From Agreia sp. PsM10 (GTDB taxonomy: Bacteria > Actinomycetota > Actinomycetes > Actinomycetales > Microbacteriaceae): a stretch of 64,000 bases of DNA. The position numbers and the translations under genes are program-made. The stretch covers positions 124,001-188,000 of the forward strand of contig NZ_JARUXC010000001.1 of NCBI RefSeq assembly GCF_030433855.1, read 5' to 3'. Under the pieces are notes generated by a model that made no database searches, had not been told where the DNA came from, and saw only the letters and a list, made by a program, of their open reading frames with translations. Of this stretch, positions 1 through 7,928 are shown piece by piece. Within the stretch, counting starts at the first letter, position 1. The number at the start of each line of letters is the position of its first letter.

Positions 1-33
1 CAACGTTCTCGAGCGCTGAACGCGCCTGTCTCC

Positions 34-1497
34 CTACGAGAGCGACGCCATCCACGCCTCGACGTCATCGGCCGTGCGGGGGATGCCCGCGGAGAGGTTC
101 TCGGCTCCATCGGCGGTCACGAGGATGTCGTCCTCGATGCGCACACCGATGCCCCTGAACGACTCGGGCACCGTCAGGTCATCCGGCTGGAAGTAGAGGC
201 CCGGCTCGATCGTGAAGACCATGCCGGCCTCGACGATTCCGTCGAGGTACATTTCGCGTCGCGCCTGGGCGCAGTCGTGCACGTCGATGCCGAGGTGATG
301 GCTCGTACCGTGCACCATGTAGCGGCGGTGCTGCTGGTTGTCGGCCTCAAGCGCCTCCTCCGCCGTGACCGGCAGGAGTCCCCACTCAGCCGTGCGACGG
401 GCGATCACGCCCATCGCAGTGGCATGGATCTCGCGGAACCGGATGCCGGGCCTGACGATCGCGAAGGCCGCATCGGCGGCCTCCCGAACGGCCTCGTAGA
501 TGTCGCGCTGCACGGGGGAGAAGGTTCCGGAGATGGGCAGGGTGCGGGTGATGTCGGCCGTGTAGAGGCTGTCGAGCTCGACGCCGGCGTCGAGCAGCAT
601 CAGGTCGCCCGGCAGCACGGGGCCGTCGTTCCTCGTCCAGTGCAGCACGCAGGCATGCGGTCCGGATGCCGCGATCGTGTCGTACCCCACCGCGTTGCCG
701 TCGGCCCGGGCGCGGGTGTTGAACACGCCCTCGACGAGGCGCTCGCCGCGCTCGTGCGACGAGATGCGCGGCAGATCGCGGATGACGTCGTCGAAGCCGC
801 GCGCGGTCGCGGCGACCGCCTGACGCATCTGGTCGATCTCGAACTCGTCCTTCACCAGGCGCAGCTCCGACAGGTCGCGGGCGAGGACCGCGTCGAGTTC
901 GTCGTCTGTTCCCTGCACCAGATCGCCGGCCGCCTCACGAACGACGCGGGTCGACGAACCCGCGGCCTCGCGCACGGCCTCGAAGTCGGCGATGCCCCTG
1001 GTGTCGATGCCGAGGTCTCCGGCCACCTGAGCCAGCGACGGGCGCGGACCGATCCAGAACTCGCCGATCTCGGAGTTCGCGTAGAACTCGTCGGAGTCGC
1101 GGCCGGCACGTTCGCGGAAGTACAGCGTGGCCGCGTGTCCGCCGTCCGAGGCGGGCTCGAGCACGAGCACGGCGCCGGGTTCGCTGTCGGAGCCCCAGGC
1201 GGTGAGCCACGAGAACGCCGAGTGCGCGCGGAACGGGTAGTCGGTGTCGTTGGAGCGCTGTTTGCGGTCACCCGCCGGGATGATGAGTGTCTCGCCGGGG
1301 TGGAGGGCGGAGATCGCCGCCCGGCGCGCGGCGGCGAAGGATGCCTCGGGTCGAGCCGGCGGGATGACGTCGGTGCGATCGGCCCAGCCGCTGGCGATGT
1401 AGTCCCGGAACGTCGTCGATCCAGGGGTCGTGCTCCTGTTGCTCGCTGCGGGGGTCTCGGGTGCGTCTGTCGTGTCAGTGTTCTGTGCGTCGGCCAT
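34..1497 (-). CDS. Xaa-Pro aminopeptidase (M24B family)
   Basis: This 487-residue protein is predicted to be a cytoplasmic metallopeptidase that removes an N-terminal residue preceding proline. The C-terminal half carries the pita-bread metal ligands in order: LLDAGVE followed by TADITRT, then GTSHHLGIDVHD, the Glu of FTIEPGLYF and the Glu of VRIEDD. The N-terminal half is the usual M24B substrate-gating domain, and the length is normal for the family. A Ser/Thr/Ala-rich stretch of about 30 residues precedes the first domain. The start has CAGAAT six bases upstream, which would fit a leaderless transcript. The gene is divergent from the membrane-protein trio starting at 1554. Family is certain; exact peptide specificity is inferred. 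Confidence 0.93.
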   Translation of the reverse strand: MADAQNTDTTDAPETPAASNRSTTPGSTTFRDYIASGWADRTDVIPPARPEASFAAARRAAISALHPGETLIIPAGDRKQRSNDTDYPFRAHSAFSWLTAWGSDSEPGAVLVLEPASDGGHAATLYFRERAGRDSDEFYANSEIGEFWIGPRPSLAQVAGDLGIDTRGIADFEAVREAAGSSTRVVREAAGDLVQGTDDELDAVLARDLSELRLVKDEFEIDQMRQAVAATARGFDDVIRDLPRISSHERGERLVEGVFNTRARADGNAVGYDTIAASGPHACVLHWTRNDGPVLPGDLMLLDAGVELDSLYTADITRTLPISGTFSPVQRDIYEAVREAADAAFAIVRPGIRFREIHATAMGVIARRTAEWGLLPVTAEEALEADNQQHRRYMVHGTSHHLGIDVHDCAQARREMYLDGIVEAGMVFTIEPGLYFQPDDLTVPESFRGIGVRIEDDILVTADGAENLSAGIPRTADDVEAWMASLS

Positions 1498-1541
1498 CCA
1501 TCCATTCTGCGCCCTTCTCCACCCCGAATTCGTGCGCCGAC

Positions 1542-1547
1542 TATGTT
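1542..1547 (+). promoter_or_regulatory. -10 box for leaderless trio operon
   Basis: TATGTT lies six bases before the ATG at 1554 and no Shine-Dalgarno sequence is present. This spacing puts the transcription start at or next to the start codon, so the trio mRNA is probably leaderless. Confidence 0.5.
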
Positions 1548-1553
1548 GGAGCC

Positions 1554-2192
1554 ATGCCCGAGGCCCGCGATCGCATTCCGTCGCGCCTCCTCGACCTCGC
1601 GGAGCGACTGACGCCGGCCGTCTACGTGGTCTCGGCGGCGGTCGTGGTGGTCGGCGCCGTGGCGGGATTCGGCGGGCTGGACACCGTCGCGGAGGCCCCC
1701 GTGGCCAGGGCGGACGCCGGTGAGGTCGTCGCGGGCAAGCAGCTCGACGTGTCGGTCGAGGACGCCTGGCTCGCCGACGGCTTCGACCCCTATTTCGAAC
1801 CCGAGCCGGGCAACCGCTTTCTCGCCGTGCGGGCGGTGGTCACCAACGTGTCGGACACTCCCGTGAGCACGGTCGACGACAACGTGCTGGTCGAGGGCCT
1901 CGAGGGGACGGCGGGCGAGCCGCAGGCCGACCAGGTGATCAGGCTCGGAGAGTCGTCGTCGAGCCCCGTGCTACAGCCGGCCGTCGAGCAGGAGGTCGTG
2001 CTGCTGTGGGAGGTACCGGCGTCGGAATGGGAGGAGGGCTCGCGCATCTCGGTGCGTGTTCTCGACAAGACGCTCAGGGAGGGATTCCTGTTCGACGCCT
2101 CGTGGTCCGATCCCGTGGTCACGGCGGAGGTTCCGCTGGTGCTCGATGATCGCGGGTTCCAGTACGTCGCACGCGACGAGGTCGCACCGTGA
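1554..2192 (+). CDS. Single-pass membrane protein, DUF4352-like ectodomain (trio gene 1)
   Basis: This is a 212-residue protein of unknown function. It has a short basic cytoplasmic N-terminus, one hydrophobic segment (about residues 20-43) and an extracytoplasmic domain whose pattern resembles DUF4352-type beta sandwiches, including the stretch NRFLAVRAVVTNVSDTPVS. The frame is open further upstream to 1461, but the ATG at 1554 follows a -10 box at leaderless spacing and puts the basic residues just before the membrane segment. Its stop overlaps the start of the next gene by four bases, so the three genes 1554-3522 form a coupled operon. The domain assignment is by eye and weak. Confidence 0.75.
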   Translation: MPEARDRIPSRLLDLAERLTPAVYVVSAAVVVVGAVAGFGGLDTVAEAPVARADAGEVVAGKQLDVSVEDAWLADGFDPYFEPEPGNRFLAVRAVVTNVSDTPVSTVDDNVLVEGLEGTAGEPQADQVIRLGESSSSPVLQPAVEQEVVLLWEVPASEWEEGSRISVRVLDKTLREGFLFDASWSDPVVTAEVPLVLDDRGFQYVARDEVAP

Positions 2193-2788
2193 GCCGCCGC
2201 ATCCGCGTGACGAGGCGGACACTTCTGTCGACCCTGACGGTCGTCGTCGCCCTGGCGGCGACGGTGGTGGTCTACGGCATCACACCGCACGGCGACGACA
2301 TCAACGCCCCTTTCAACGAACGGGGCACCCTCGGCGACGTCCTGACCGGGCGGACCCTCACCGGCTCCGTGACCGCGGTCAGCCTGGCGTCGAGCTTCGA
2401 CGCGACAGAGGCCGGCGAGGAGTGGACGGGAACGACGACCGGCACCTGGGTCGTCGTCGAGGCCGAGTTCGCGGCCACGGTCGAGCCGTCGTCGCTCTAC
2501 AGGCCGACCCTCACCATCGGCGACGCCACCTATTACGCCACCGAGCGTCTGTCACTCCTCACTCTCGACAACTCCCTGATGCGACCCGGCATCGCCTCGC
2601 GGGGCCTGATCCTCTTCGAGGTCGCCGACTCCGCGCTCGCGTCGGAGGCGGCCGGCCGAGCCGAGATCGGCATCAACGCCTCGTACGAATCCATCCTCGA
2701 TTCGCGGCTGGCCTTCGATGTCGACCTGCGCGGTCTCCCCGTCGAATCGGATGTCGTCGTGTCGCGTCCCGTGGACGTGGTGCTGTGA
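2189..2788 (+). CDS. Single-pass membrane protein (trio gene 2)
   Basis: This is a 199-residue protein of unknown function. Basic residues (MSRRIRVTRR) are followed by one hydrophobic segment (about 11-29) and a beta-rich extracytoplasmic domain with alternating hydrophobic strands such as TWVVVEAEFAATV. It has no cysteines in the ectodomain and no lipobox. The GTG start overlaps the previous stop (GTGA), and its own stop overlaps the next start in the same way, so the three proteins should be made in matched amounts. The arrangement resembles its two neighbours although sequence identity is low by eye; a distant paralogous origin is possible but not shown. Confidence 0.75.
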   Translation: MSRRIRVTRRTLLSTLTVVVALAATVVVYGITPHGDDINAPFNERGTLGDVLTGRTLTGSVTAVSLASSFDATEAGEEWTGTTTGTWVVVEAEFAATVEPSSLYRPTLTIGDATYYATERLSLLTLDNSLMRPGIASRGLILFEVADSALASEAAGRAEIGINASYESILDSRLAFDVDLRGLPVESDVVVSRPVDVVL

Positions 2789-3522
2789 GCGGCGTCGAGA
2801 CCGAACCCGTCGCATCCGATCGGTCGTGGTGGCGGCGCAACCGGTGGCCCGTGCTTGCCCTCGCCGTGCTCCTTCCGGGAACCGTGATCCTCACGACGTC
2901 GAGCGAATGGTTCGATTACCAGAACGGCCTCTATTCGCACGCGATATCGGTCGCCGAGGGGAAGAGCGCCGTGTACGGAGGAACAGACTTCCGGGTCGAC
3001 GACACCGTGATCGTTCGTGGCGGAACCGAGGGGGGAGACGAGCTCGAACTCGACCCGGACCTCGACCTCATCGTCGCGGTGCTCGACGTGACCCCCGGAG
3101 ACGAACCGGTCGACTCGTGCGATCTGCAGATCTCGGCGACGAGCCCCGAGCATCCGGAGCGTCGCAGATGGAACGCCAACGTCGATCTTCCGCGGCAGTT
3201 CCCGCCGACGGGCGACTCCCAGACGACCTGCTCCGACACGGAGGGCGAGCCGTACCGCCTCGTCGTCGCGGCCACGATTCCGAGCGGAGCCGCAGAGACG
3301 GGCTCGTGGGTCGTGATCGAGAAGCTCGGGCTGGCCCCTGACTATCTCGAACTGGAGCTGTCGCCGTCCGAGGTCTCCAGTGCGTCGACGTCGGTCGACA
3401 GCTCGTCGAGCGCGGCGTCGGCCGCGCGGGGCGACCTGCGCAGGCAGAAATCGAATGCCACCGCGAGCAGACTGATGCGAACGGGCTCGACGAGAAGGTC
3501 GATGAGAAAACCGATCGGCTGA
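2785..3522 (+). CDS. Single-pass membrane protein (trio gene 3)
   Basis: This 245-residue protein of unknown function has one N-terminal membrane segment (about residues 22-40, preceded by WWRRNRW) and an extracytoplasmic beta-rich domain with two cysteines (VDSCDLQIS and TTCSDTE) that may form a disulfide. The GTG start overlaps the preceding stop by four bases. The last 60 residues are Ser/Ala/Arg-rich and lie opposite the coding end of the convergent membrane-protein gene, giving an overlap of 181 bp. That tail looks like antisense reading of the neighbour, which suggests this gene lost an earlier stop codon near 3350. The domain up to about residue 190 is credible. Confidence 0.7.
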   Translation: MSGVETEPVASDRSWWRRNRWPVLALAVLLPGTVILTTSSEWFDYQNGLYSHAISVAEGKSAVYGGTDFRVDDTVIVRGGTEGGDELELDPDLDLIVAVLDVTPGDEPVDSCDLQISATSPEHPERRRWNANVDLPRQFPPTGDSQTTCSDTEGEPYRLVVAATIPSGAAETGSWVVIEKLGLAPDYLELELSPSEVSSASTSVDSSSSAASAARGDLRRQKSNATASRLMRTGSTRRSMRKPIG

Positions 3523-4622
3523 TCCGTGGCCATCCACCATCTGTAGGGATGGGGGCCGATCGCCGCGTAGATGCCGGCCAGAACCCAGTCTCCGACGCTG
3601 ACCCACAGGGCGTAGGCGAAAACGTAGACGGCCAGGAAGACGATGCCGCCGCGCCAGATGACCCGGGCGCTCAGAAGCAGGGGTTTCGCGATCTCGATGG
3701 CATCGTCGAACAGCGGCCGGGCCCGGCGGGCCAGGGCGACGGGTGCCGATGCCCACCGCGCGCCGAGCACCTGACTGCGAGGACGCTCGCGGCGGCGCAC
3801 CTCGACCAGCGAGGTCGCCAGCGAGCGCACGTAGACGACCCCGGCGACGAGCAGCCATGAGAGGGCCAGGAAGACGATCTCACTGCTCGAGTTCCAGACC
3901 CAGGATGCGCCGTCCCAGGCGAGCCTGAGGGTCAGGGAGTTCTCGACGAGCGTCTGCCTCAGCTCGTCGAGAGACCGGATGAACTGACGGCTGTCGATCC
4001 AGTCGGGCACCACGCTGAACAGGCTCGACAGCACGTTCACCGCGATGAAGACCCAGACCGCCTCGAGGTACACCGTGATGATCGAGGTCCAGGCCGGCAG
4101 CCGCGACCGCAGGCGTTTCAGTGCGAAGCGACCGACGAAGGCGATGATCGCCACCGCGATCGACGCGGGAGTGGCCGTGACGGCGAGCACCGTGTTTCCC
4201 GAATCGGCGTAGGTGAAGAAGTTGTCGGATTCGATGGCGAGACCGGCGTATTTCAGCAGGTCCTGTCGCATGAGGTCCATCGCCGAGTACAGGGCGAAGA
4301 AGACGAGCACGCTCGAGAGCAGGATGTCGCGGAAGCCGAGGGCGGTCTCCTCGACGGAGCCGTCGGCGACGTTGCCGCGCGCGAGCCGGGTGAAGGTGGG
4401 CATCGAGTCGCGGAGCACGAGGAACATGCCGATGTACGACACCAGCCTCGCGAGGACGGCGATCGGCAGAACGATGAGTCCGAGCGTCGCGTCGATCGCG
4501 CCGAGCTCTGCGGCGATGCGGATGACGACCCAGCGAACGATCCACCCGCCGAGGAACCAGAGGAGCAGCAGCGGCCACGAGCGCCCGGCGAGCCTGAGCA
4601 CCTCTCGCACCGTCGACCTCAT
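3342..4622 (-). CDS. Polytopic membrane protein, unknown function
   Basis: This is a 426-residue integral membrane protein of unknown function. Several hydrophobic segments are visible: near residues 15-35, 45-70, 100-118, 145-165, 190-210, 240-262 and two more between 300 and 385. A loop with many Arg residues (VEVRRRERPRSQ) precedes the second group. No transporter or enzyme motif was recognised. The C-terminal tail is acidic and Ser-rich. It starts at an ATG with TACGAT six bases upstream and is divergent from the PHP gene, which has its own TACGAT at equal spacing. It faces the membrane-anchored trio, so a shared envelope role is possible but only inferred from position. Confidence 0.8.
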   Translation of the reverse strand: MRSTVREVLRLAGRSWPLLLLWFLGGWIVRWVVIRIAAELGAIDATLGLIVLPIAVLARLVSYIGMFLVLRDSMPTFTRLARGNVADGSVEETALGFRDILLSSVLVFFALYSAMDLMRQDLLKYAGLAIESDNFFTYADSGNTVLAVTATPASIAVAIIAFVGRFALKRLRSRLPAWTSIITVYLEAVWVFIAVNVLSSLFSVVPDWIDSRQFIRSLDELRQTLVENSLTLRLAWDGASWVWNSSSEIVFLALSWLLVAGVVYVRSLATSLVEVRRRERPRSQVLGARWASAPVALARRARPLFDDAIEIAKPLLLSARVIWRGGIVFLAVYVFAYALWVSVGDWVLAGIYAAIGPHPYRWWMATDQPIGFLIDLLVEPVRISLLAVAFDFCLRRSPRAADAALDELSTDVDALETSDGDSSSSR

Positions 4623-4628
4623 GGGCTC

Positions 4629-4634
4629 ATCGTA
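4629..4634 (-). promoter_or_regulatory. -10 box of polytopic membrane protein gene
   Basis: On the minus strand TACGAT stands six bases before the ATG at 4622 with no ribosome binding site, as expected for a leaderless mRNA. The divergent PHP gene has the same hexamer 28 bp away, so the two promoters are nearly back to back. Confidence 0.5.
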
Positions 4635-4661
4635 GCGGCGGGACCGCTTCGCTCGAACTCG

Positions 4662-4667
4662 TACGAT
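4662..4667 (+). promoter_or_regulatory. -10 box of PHP gene
   Basis: TACGAT lies six bases before the ATG at 4674. There is no purine-rich ribosome binding site between them, so a leaderless transcript is predicted. Confidence 0.5.
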
Positions 4668-4673
4668 GGGCAG

Positions 4674-5543
4674 ATGGCTTCCGCATTCCCCTCAGGGCCG
4701 ATCGACCTGCACGCCCACTCCAGCGCATCGGACGGCACGGAGACGCCCGCGAATCTGGTTCGAGCCGCTGCGGCCGCGGGTCTCGGCACCGTGGCGCTCA
4801 CCGATCACGATTCGACTGCGGGCTGGGAGTCGGCCTCAGCCGAGGCCCGACGTTCTGGAATCGCCCTGATCCCCGGCATGGAGCTGTCGACCAGGCGGGG
4901 CTACGCGAGCATCCACATGCTCGCCTATCTGTTCGATCCCAACAGTGCCGGCCTCGTCGCCGAGACCGCACGCATCCGCTCTGCCCGGCTCACCCGGGCG
5001 GAGGACATGGTGCAGGCCATCGGCGCGGACTACGACCTCAGTTGGGACGACGTGCTCGCCCAGACGCAGGACGGCGCGACGGTGGGCAGGCCGCACATCG
5101 CGGATGCGCTCGTGGCCAAGGGCCACTCGCTGACTCGCAGCGACGCATTCGCCGGTATCCTGCACTGGCGAGCGGGCTACTACCTGCCGCACTACGCACC
5201 CGATCCGCTGACGGGGGTGGAGCTGATCGTCGCCGCGGGCGGCGTGCCGGTGATCGCGCATCCCGCGACCCGGGGACGCGACGGAGTGGTTACCGAGGGC
5301 GAACTCGCCCGGCTCGTCGACGCGGGGCTGTTCGGCCTCGAGATCGACCACCGGGAGAACACGCCCGACGGCAAAGAACGGTTACGCGAGCTCGCGGCGA
5401 AGTTCGACCTCGCGATCACCGGGTCGAGCGACTACCACGGAGCGGGCAAGCCGAACCTGCTGGGCGAGAATCACACTGCGCCCGAGGTGCTCGAGCGCCT
5501 CGTCGAGCGCAGCACCGGCTGGAAGCCGGTGCTGCCCGACTGA
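4674..5543 (+). CDS. PHP-domain phosphoesterase (TrpH/YciV-like)
   Basis: This 289-residue protein belongs to the polymerase-and-histidinol-phosphatase fold. Metal-binding motifs are visible: LHAHSSASDG near residue 11, TDHDS near residue 42, the Glu of GMELSTRRG, VIAHPATRG near residue 190, EIDHRENT and SSDYHG. The overall arrangement and length match the TrpH/YciV group, which in enterobacteria hydrolyses 3',5'-nucleotide bisphosphates and trims RNA 5' ends (RNase AM). A similar housekeeping role in RNA or nucleotide turnover is inferred. It lies next to an RNA helicase gene on the opposite strand, ending 9 bp from it. Family is certain, substrate is not. Confidence 0.9.
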   Translation: MASAFPSGPIDLHAHSSASDGTETPANLVRAAAAAGLGTVALTDHDSTAGWESASAEARRSGIALIPGMELSTRRGYASIHMLAYLFDPNSAGLVAETARIRSARLTRAEDMVQAIGADYDLSWDDVLAQTQDGATVGRPHIADALVAKGHSLTRSDAFAGILHWRAGYYLPHYAPDPLTGVELIVAAGGVPVIAHPATRGRDGVVTEGELARLVDAGLFGLEIDHRENTPDGKERLRELAAKFDLAITGSSDYHGAGKPNLLGENHTAPEVLERLVERSTGWKPVLPD

Positions 5544-5552
5544 CGATCGCGA

Positions 5553-6998
5553 CTACTCCGCCGCGCGGGGCGTGCGACGACGCGTGCGGCGACGAGGCGC
5601 GCTGTTGCCGTCGTGGTGCTCGGGGCCGGTTCCCGTGTGCGTGCCGGCTCCGTCGACAGACGAGGTGCGCGGCGCGTTCGCCGTTCCCGACTCGTGCCCG
5701 GCGGACCGCGGCGCGCGTGAACGGGTGCGAGGCGGACGCGAGTCGCCCGCGCCACGCGGCGACCGGTCTGCGGCGGGCGCATCCGTCTTGGGCGTCGCGG
5801 GGCGCAGACGGCCCTTCGTGCCGGCCGGGATGTTCAGGTCGGAGAAGAGGTGGGGGCTCGACGAGTAGGTCTCGGTCGGCTCGGGCTGGCCGAACTCGAG
5901 GGCGCGGTTGATGAGGGCCCACTTGTGCAGGTCGTCCCAGTCGACGAAGGTGACGGCGATGCCGGTCTTGCCGGCGCGGCCCGTGCGGCCGACGCGGTGG
6001 AGGTACGCCTTCTCGTCTTCGGGGATCGTGTGGTTGATGACGTGGGTGACGTCGAGCACGTCGATTCCGCGGGCGGCCACATCGGTTGCGATGAGGATGT
6101 CTTTCTTGCCCGCCTTGAACGCGGCCATGGCGCGCTCGCGCTGCTCCTGGTTGAGGTCGCCGTGCACGGCTGCCGCGTTGAATCCGCGGTCGTTCAGCTC
6201 TTCGACCAGCTTCGCGGCGGCACGCTTTGTGCGCGTGAAGATCACGGTCTTGCCGCGGCCCTCGGCCTGCAGGATACGGGCGATGACCTCGTCCTTGTCC
6301 ATGTTGTGGGCACGGTAGATGAGGTGGTTGATCTGGGCCTGCACCTGACCCTCGTCGGGGTCGGTGGCCCGGATGTGGATGGGCTTCGACATGAAACGAC
6401 GGGCGAGGGCCACGATCGGGCCCGGCATGGTCGCGGAGAAGAGCATCGTGTGCCGCGTCGCGGGGGTCTGGGCGAACAGCTTCTCGATGTCGGCGAGGAA
6501 GCCGAGGTCGAGCATCTTGTCGGCCTCGTCGAGAACCATCTCGCGCACGTTGGCGAGGTTCAGCAGACGCTGTCCGGCGAGGTCGAGGAGCCTGCCGGGC
6601 GTGCCGACGACGATCTGCGCGCCGGCCTTCAGCTGTTCGATCTGGCCCTCGTAGGCCTTTCCGCCGTAGATCGACACGATGGTCGTGGGGCGGTTCGACG
6701 TGGCGAGCACGAGGTCTTCGGTCACCTGCACGGCGAGCTCGCGGGTCGGAACGACCACGAGGGCCTGCACGCCCGCCTCCGGGGTGAGCCCGAGGCGCTG
6801 GATGAGCGGGAGCCCGAATCCGAAGGTCTTGCCCGTGCCGGTTTTGGCCTGGCCGATGATGTCCTGACCGTCAAGAGCCAGCGGAATCGTCTGGGTCTGA
6901 ATGGGGAAGGGCTCGAGGATGCCCTTGCTTGCGAGTGCGTCGGCCATGTCCTGGTCGACGCCTAGATCGGTGAAAGTCACTGTGTGATGCCCTGTCAT
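5553..6998 (-). CDS. DEAD-box ATP-dependent RNA helicase
   Basis: This 481-residue RNA helicase unwinds structured RNA and probably acts in ribosome assembly or mRNA decay. All core motifs are present: the Q motif (FPIQ, about 31-34), Walker A AKTGTGKT (51-58), PTREL (84-88), DEAD (157-160), SAT (188-190), and HRVGRTGRAG near residue 325. The last 100 residues form a basic Arg/Pro/Ser-rich tail typical of nonspecific RNA binding in actinobacterial DEAD-box proteins. A GTG at 6980 preceded by CAGGG is a possible alternative start, because the best -10 match (GATAAT, 7001-7006) sits only two bases from the ATG at 6998. The 216 bp gap to the divergent neighbour could hold a regulated leader. Confidence 0.93.
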   Translation of the reverse strand: MTGHHTVTFTDLGVDQDMADALASKGILEPFPIQTQTIPLALDGQDIIGQAKTGTGKTFGFGLPLIQRLGLTPEAGVQALVVVPTRELAVQVTEDLVLATSNRPTTIVSIYGGKAYEGQIEQLKAGAQIVVGTPGRLLDLAGQRLLNLANVREMVLDEADKMLDLGFLADIEKLFAQTPATRHTMLFSATMPGPIVALARRFMSKPIHIRATDPDEGQVQAQINHLIYRAHNMDKDEVIARILQAEGRGKTVIFTRTKRAAAKLVEELNDRGFNAAAVHGDLNQEQRERAMAAFKAGKKDILIATDVAARGIDVLDVTHVINHTIPEDEKAYLHRVGRTGRAGKTGIAVTFVDWDDLHKWALINRALEFGQPEPTETYSSSPHLFSDLNIPAGTKGRLRPATPKTDAPAADRSPRGAGDSRPPRTRSRAPRSAGHESGTANAPRTSSVDGAGTHTGTGPEHHDGNSAPRRRTRRRTPRAAE

Positions 6999-7201
6999 GA
7001 ATTATCGGGCTACGCCGCTTGGGGAGAATGGTCGCGGCAGGAGTTCGGACACCGAGGTGGTCTGTCCCCTGCGCGTCGGAGGCCGGCGATGGCGCCTGGC
7101 GGGCGGCGTAGACGCCCCGATTTGTGTCAGGGCTTCCCCGAGTTTACTGGATCCGCACCGATAAGGGTGCGTTGGGGCCATGGGCGGGTGCGGCGCGCCG
7201 C

Positions 7202-7207
7202 TAGGCT
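7202..7207 (+). promoter_or_regulatory. -10 box of ferritin-fold protein gene
   Basis: TAGGCT lies seven bases before the GTG at 7215, with no Shine-Dalgarno sequence. This selects the GTG as the start and indicates a leaderless transcript. Confidence 0.5.
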
Positions 7208-7214
7208 TACGAGG

Positions 7215-7928
7215 GTGTTCACGTTTCGCCGGCCCAAGGTGCGCCTCGAGGTGCCCCGCCTGAAGCCTCGAGGCGAGGCCGTTCAACTGCCGCGCGTGAA
7301 CCTGGCAGAGCTCACCCCGGCCCTCCTTCCCTACCTGGGCCAGGCCGCGTACATCCAGCTCTCGCTCTTCGAGTCCCTCTCCCGCATCGTCACTCAGGCG
7401 CCCACGGTGGCGCACAAGGAGTCGATCGGCCCGGCGGCAGGGCAGGCCCTCGACAAGCACGAGCGGCTCGTCGCGGAGATCCGTCGGCACGTCGACGATC
7501 CGGCCGTGATCATGCAGCCGTTCGCCGCGGCCATCGACGCCTACCGCGAGGTCGTGGCCGGCGGCACCTGGTCGGAGGCGCTGACGAGCCTCTACGTGAG
7601 CGCGGGCATCCTCGACGACTTCTTCATCCACCTCGCCGCAGGCCTCGAGAACGGGTCCGGCCCGCGCATGGTGCAGATCCTCGATGCCGAGACCGGTCGC
7701 CAGGCCATCGCCACGATCCTGGCCGACAACATCGCCGCCGACCCGAAGCTCGCCTCGCAGCTGGCCATGTGGGGTCGCCGCGTCGTCGGAGACACCCTCC
7801 TCGTCGCGCGATCGGCTATCCACCACACCGACAACCGCAACTCCGACGAGCAGCGCATCGAACCGGTCTTCACCGAGGTCATCGCCTCGCACACCCGCCG
7901 CATGGACGGGCTCGGGCTCACCGCCTGA
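7215..7928 (+). CDS. Ferritin-like fold protein (MiaE_2-like)
   Basis: This 237-residue, mostly helical protein resembles the actinobacterial family annotated as a ferritin-like domain related to tRNA-(ms2io6A)-hydroxylase. It has long amphipathic helices with Glu and His residues, for example SLFESLSRI, KHERLVAEI and DDFFIHLAAG, but I cannot assign a complete di-iron site by eye. The frame is open to 6984, yet the region before 7215 reads as noncoding, and a -10 box at leaderless spacing supports the GTG start. Its stop overlaps the convergent kynureninase gene by 11 bp. True hydroxylase activity is unproven for this family. Confidence 0.8.
   Translation: MFTFRRPKVRLEVPRLKPRGEAVQLPRVNLAELTPALLPYLGQAAYIQLSLFESLSRIVTQAPTVAHKESIGPAAGQALDKHERLVAEIRRHVDDPAVIMQPFAAAIDAYREVVAGGTWSEALTSLYVSAGILDDFFIHLAAGLENGSGPRMVQILDAETGRQAIATILADNIAADPKLASQLAMWGRRVVGDTLLVARSAIHHTDNRNSDEQRIEPVFTEVIASHTRRMDGLGLTA

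Noticed and set aside
277-1611. A 444-codon plus-strand frame opposite the aminopeptidase gene.
   Set aside because: Composition is typical of antisense reading of GC-rich DNA, and no motif is present; the minus-strand protein has a complete metal site.
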